From contig CAZCHS010000145.1 in NCBI GenBank assembly GCA_964498725.1, forward strand, positions 1 through 6,672: a stretch of DNA of 6,672 bases. The letters are read 5' to 3'. Positions within the stretch are counted from its first letter, which is position 1, and every line of letters starts with the position of its first letter. The notes under the pieces were generated by a model, which made no database searches, was not told the origin of the DNA, and was given only the letters and a program-made list of their open reading frames with translations. This DNA comes from JAFGTP01 sp964498725 (GTDB lineage Bacteria > Fidelibacterota > UBA2242 > JAFGTP01). Both the position numbers and the translations under genes were made by a program. Shown here one piece after another: positions 6,253-6,672 of this stretch.

Positions 6253-6672
6253 TCAATACAAAAATCCATGCCGGTAAAATTGTACCTGTATATGGCCAAA
6301 CAGTCCGGCATGTTCATTATCGTCAATATGCTCATAATTGCCAACCAAGCGATAGCCGAGTTGCAGATTCAAAATTAGATTTGTCTTGATAAAATAATTA
6401 CAATTAAAATATATTCCATGGGTTGTTTCTACTGTTCCATAAGGAATGTCCTCTGTATAATCACCGTCAACATCCATCCATGGGGTAGTAAATTCTCCCA
6501 GTACGGTTCCTTCACCCTTCCGTTTGAGATAATAACCACCACCGGTATTTATTTTGTTCATCATCCATTTGTTGGCTTCAAAATTTAAAAACTGCACATC
6601 ATTCCCTAACTGATGCCCTATTACATAATTCCTGTGGATATATTTTTCAAAAGAATGGTTATAGCTGACATT
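6253..6672 (-). CDS. Outer-membrane beta-barrel protein, Wzi-like, C-terminal fragment (cut by window edge)
   Basis: The reading frame ends in TGA at 6253-6255 and stays open through the right edge, giving the last 139 residues of a longer protein. The start lies outside; an internal GTG at 6597 is not the real start. The fragment alternates polar and hydrophobic residues with frequent Tyr, Phe, Gly and Asn, as in transmembrane beta-strands, and ends on an aromatic residue (FLY), typical of barrel C-termini. The stretch YIHRNYVIGHQLGND (11-25), followed by a YYLKRKGEG segment (47-55), resembles the C-terminal part of capsule-assembly Wzi-family proteins. In E. coli, Wzi is an 18-stranded outer-membrane lectin that retains capsule. 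Family resemblance is from memory, so an unrelated barrel remains possible. It is convergent with the small exported protein gene, and a repeat copy lies just beyond its stop. Confidence 0.75.
   Translation of the reverse strand, partial: NVSYNHSFEKYIHRNYVIGHQLGNDVQFLNFEANKWMMNKINTGGGYYLKRKGEGTVLGEFTTPWMDVDGDYTEDIPYGTVETTHGIYFNCNYFIKTNLILNLQLGYRLVGNYEHIDDNEHAGLFGHIQVQFYRHGFLY

Noticed and set aside
6111..6378. Short frames on both strands across repeat copy 2 and the end of the barrel gene
   Set aside because: They overlap the repeat and the barrel reading frame and show no independent coding evidence.

Overview
The window looks like an ordinary chromosomal segment of a Gram-negative bacterium, with roughly 40-45% GC coding sequence and AT-rich intergenic DNA. 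The Gram-negative call rests on a signal-peptide protein followed by the end of an outer-membrane beta-barrel gene. Clear Shine-Dalgarno sequences precede rarA (GGAG), the DUF2721 gene (AGGAG), cmoA (GAGAG) and the small exported protein (GAGG). The cmoA-cmoB pair is best known from Gammaproteobacteria but occurs more widely. The beta-barrel and the repeat style would also suit an FCB-group or deltaproteobacterial lineage. I cannot fix the phylum from the sequence.

Layout, left to right. First comes rarA (replication-fork/recombination AAA+ ATPase, minus strand). A small DUF2721 membrane protein (plus strand) is divergent from it and convergent with the next block. That block is a minus-strand run, in transcription order: a membrane-anchored NAPE-PLD-like metallo-beta-lactamase-fold hydrolase, cmoA and cmoB. 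cmoA and cmoB are separated by one base and are surely one operon. Together they make carboxy-SAM and use it to form 5-oxyacetyl-uridine at the wobble position of tRNA. The hydrolase lies 57 bp upstream of cmoA and may be co-transcribed, but no functional link is evident.

The right third is sparser. About 490 bp of AT-rich DNA without a convincing gene (4899-5391) holds a 10-bp-arm inverted repeat and a good sigma70-like promoter. The promoter points at a 144-residue exported protein of unknown function (plus strand). A convergent spacer then carries two direct copies (63/68 identical) of an intergenic repeat that includes a GGYTGA hexamer run. The window ends inside a minus-strand gene whose C-terminal 139 residues look like a Wzi-type outer-membrane beta-barrel.

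I see no mobile element with a transposase, no CRISPR array, no RNA gene and no evident new defence or metabolic system. The items most worth a second look are the repeat pair, the unassigned exported protein beside it, and the AT-rich spacer with its inverted repeat.
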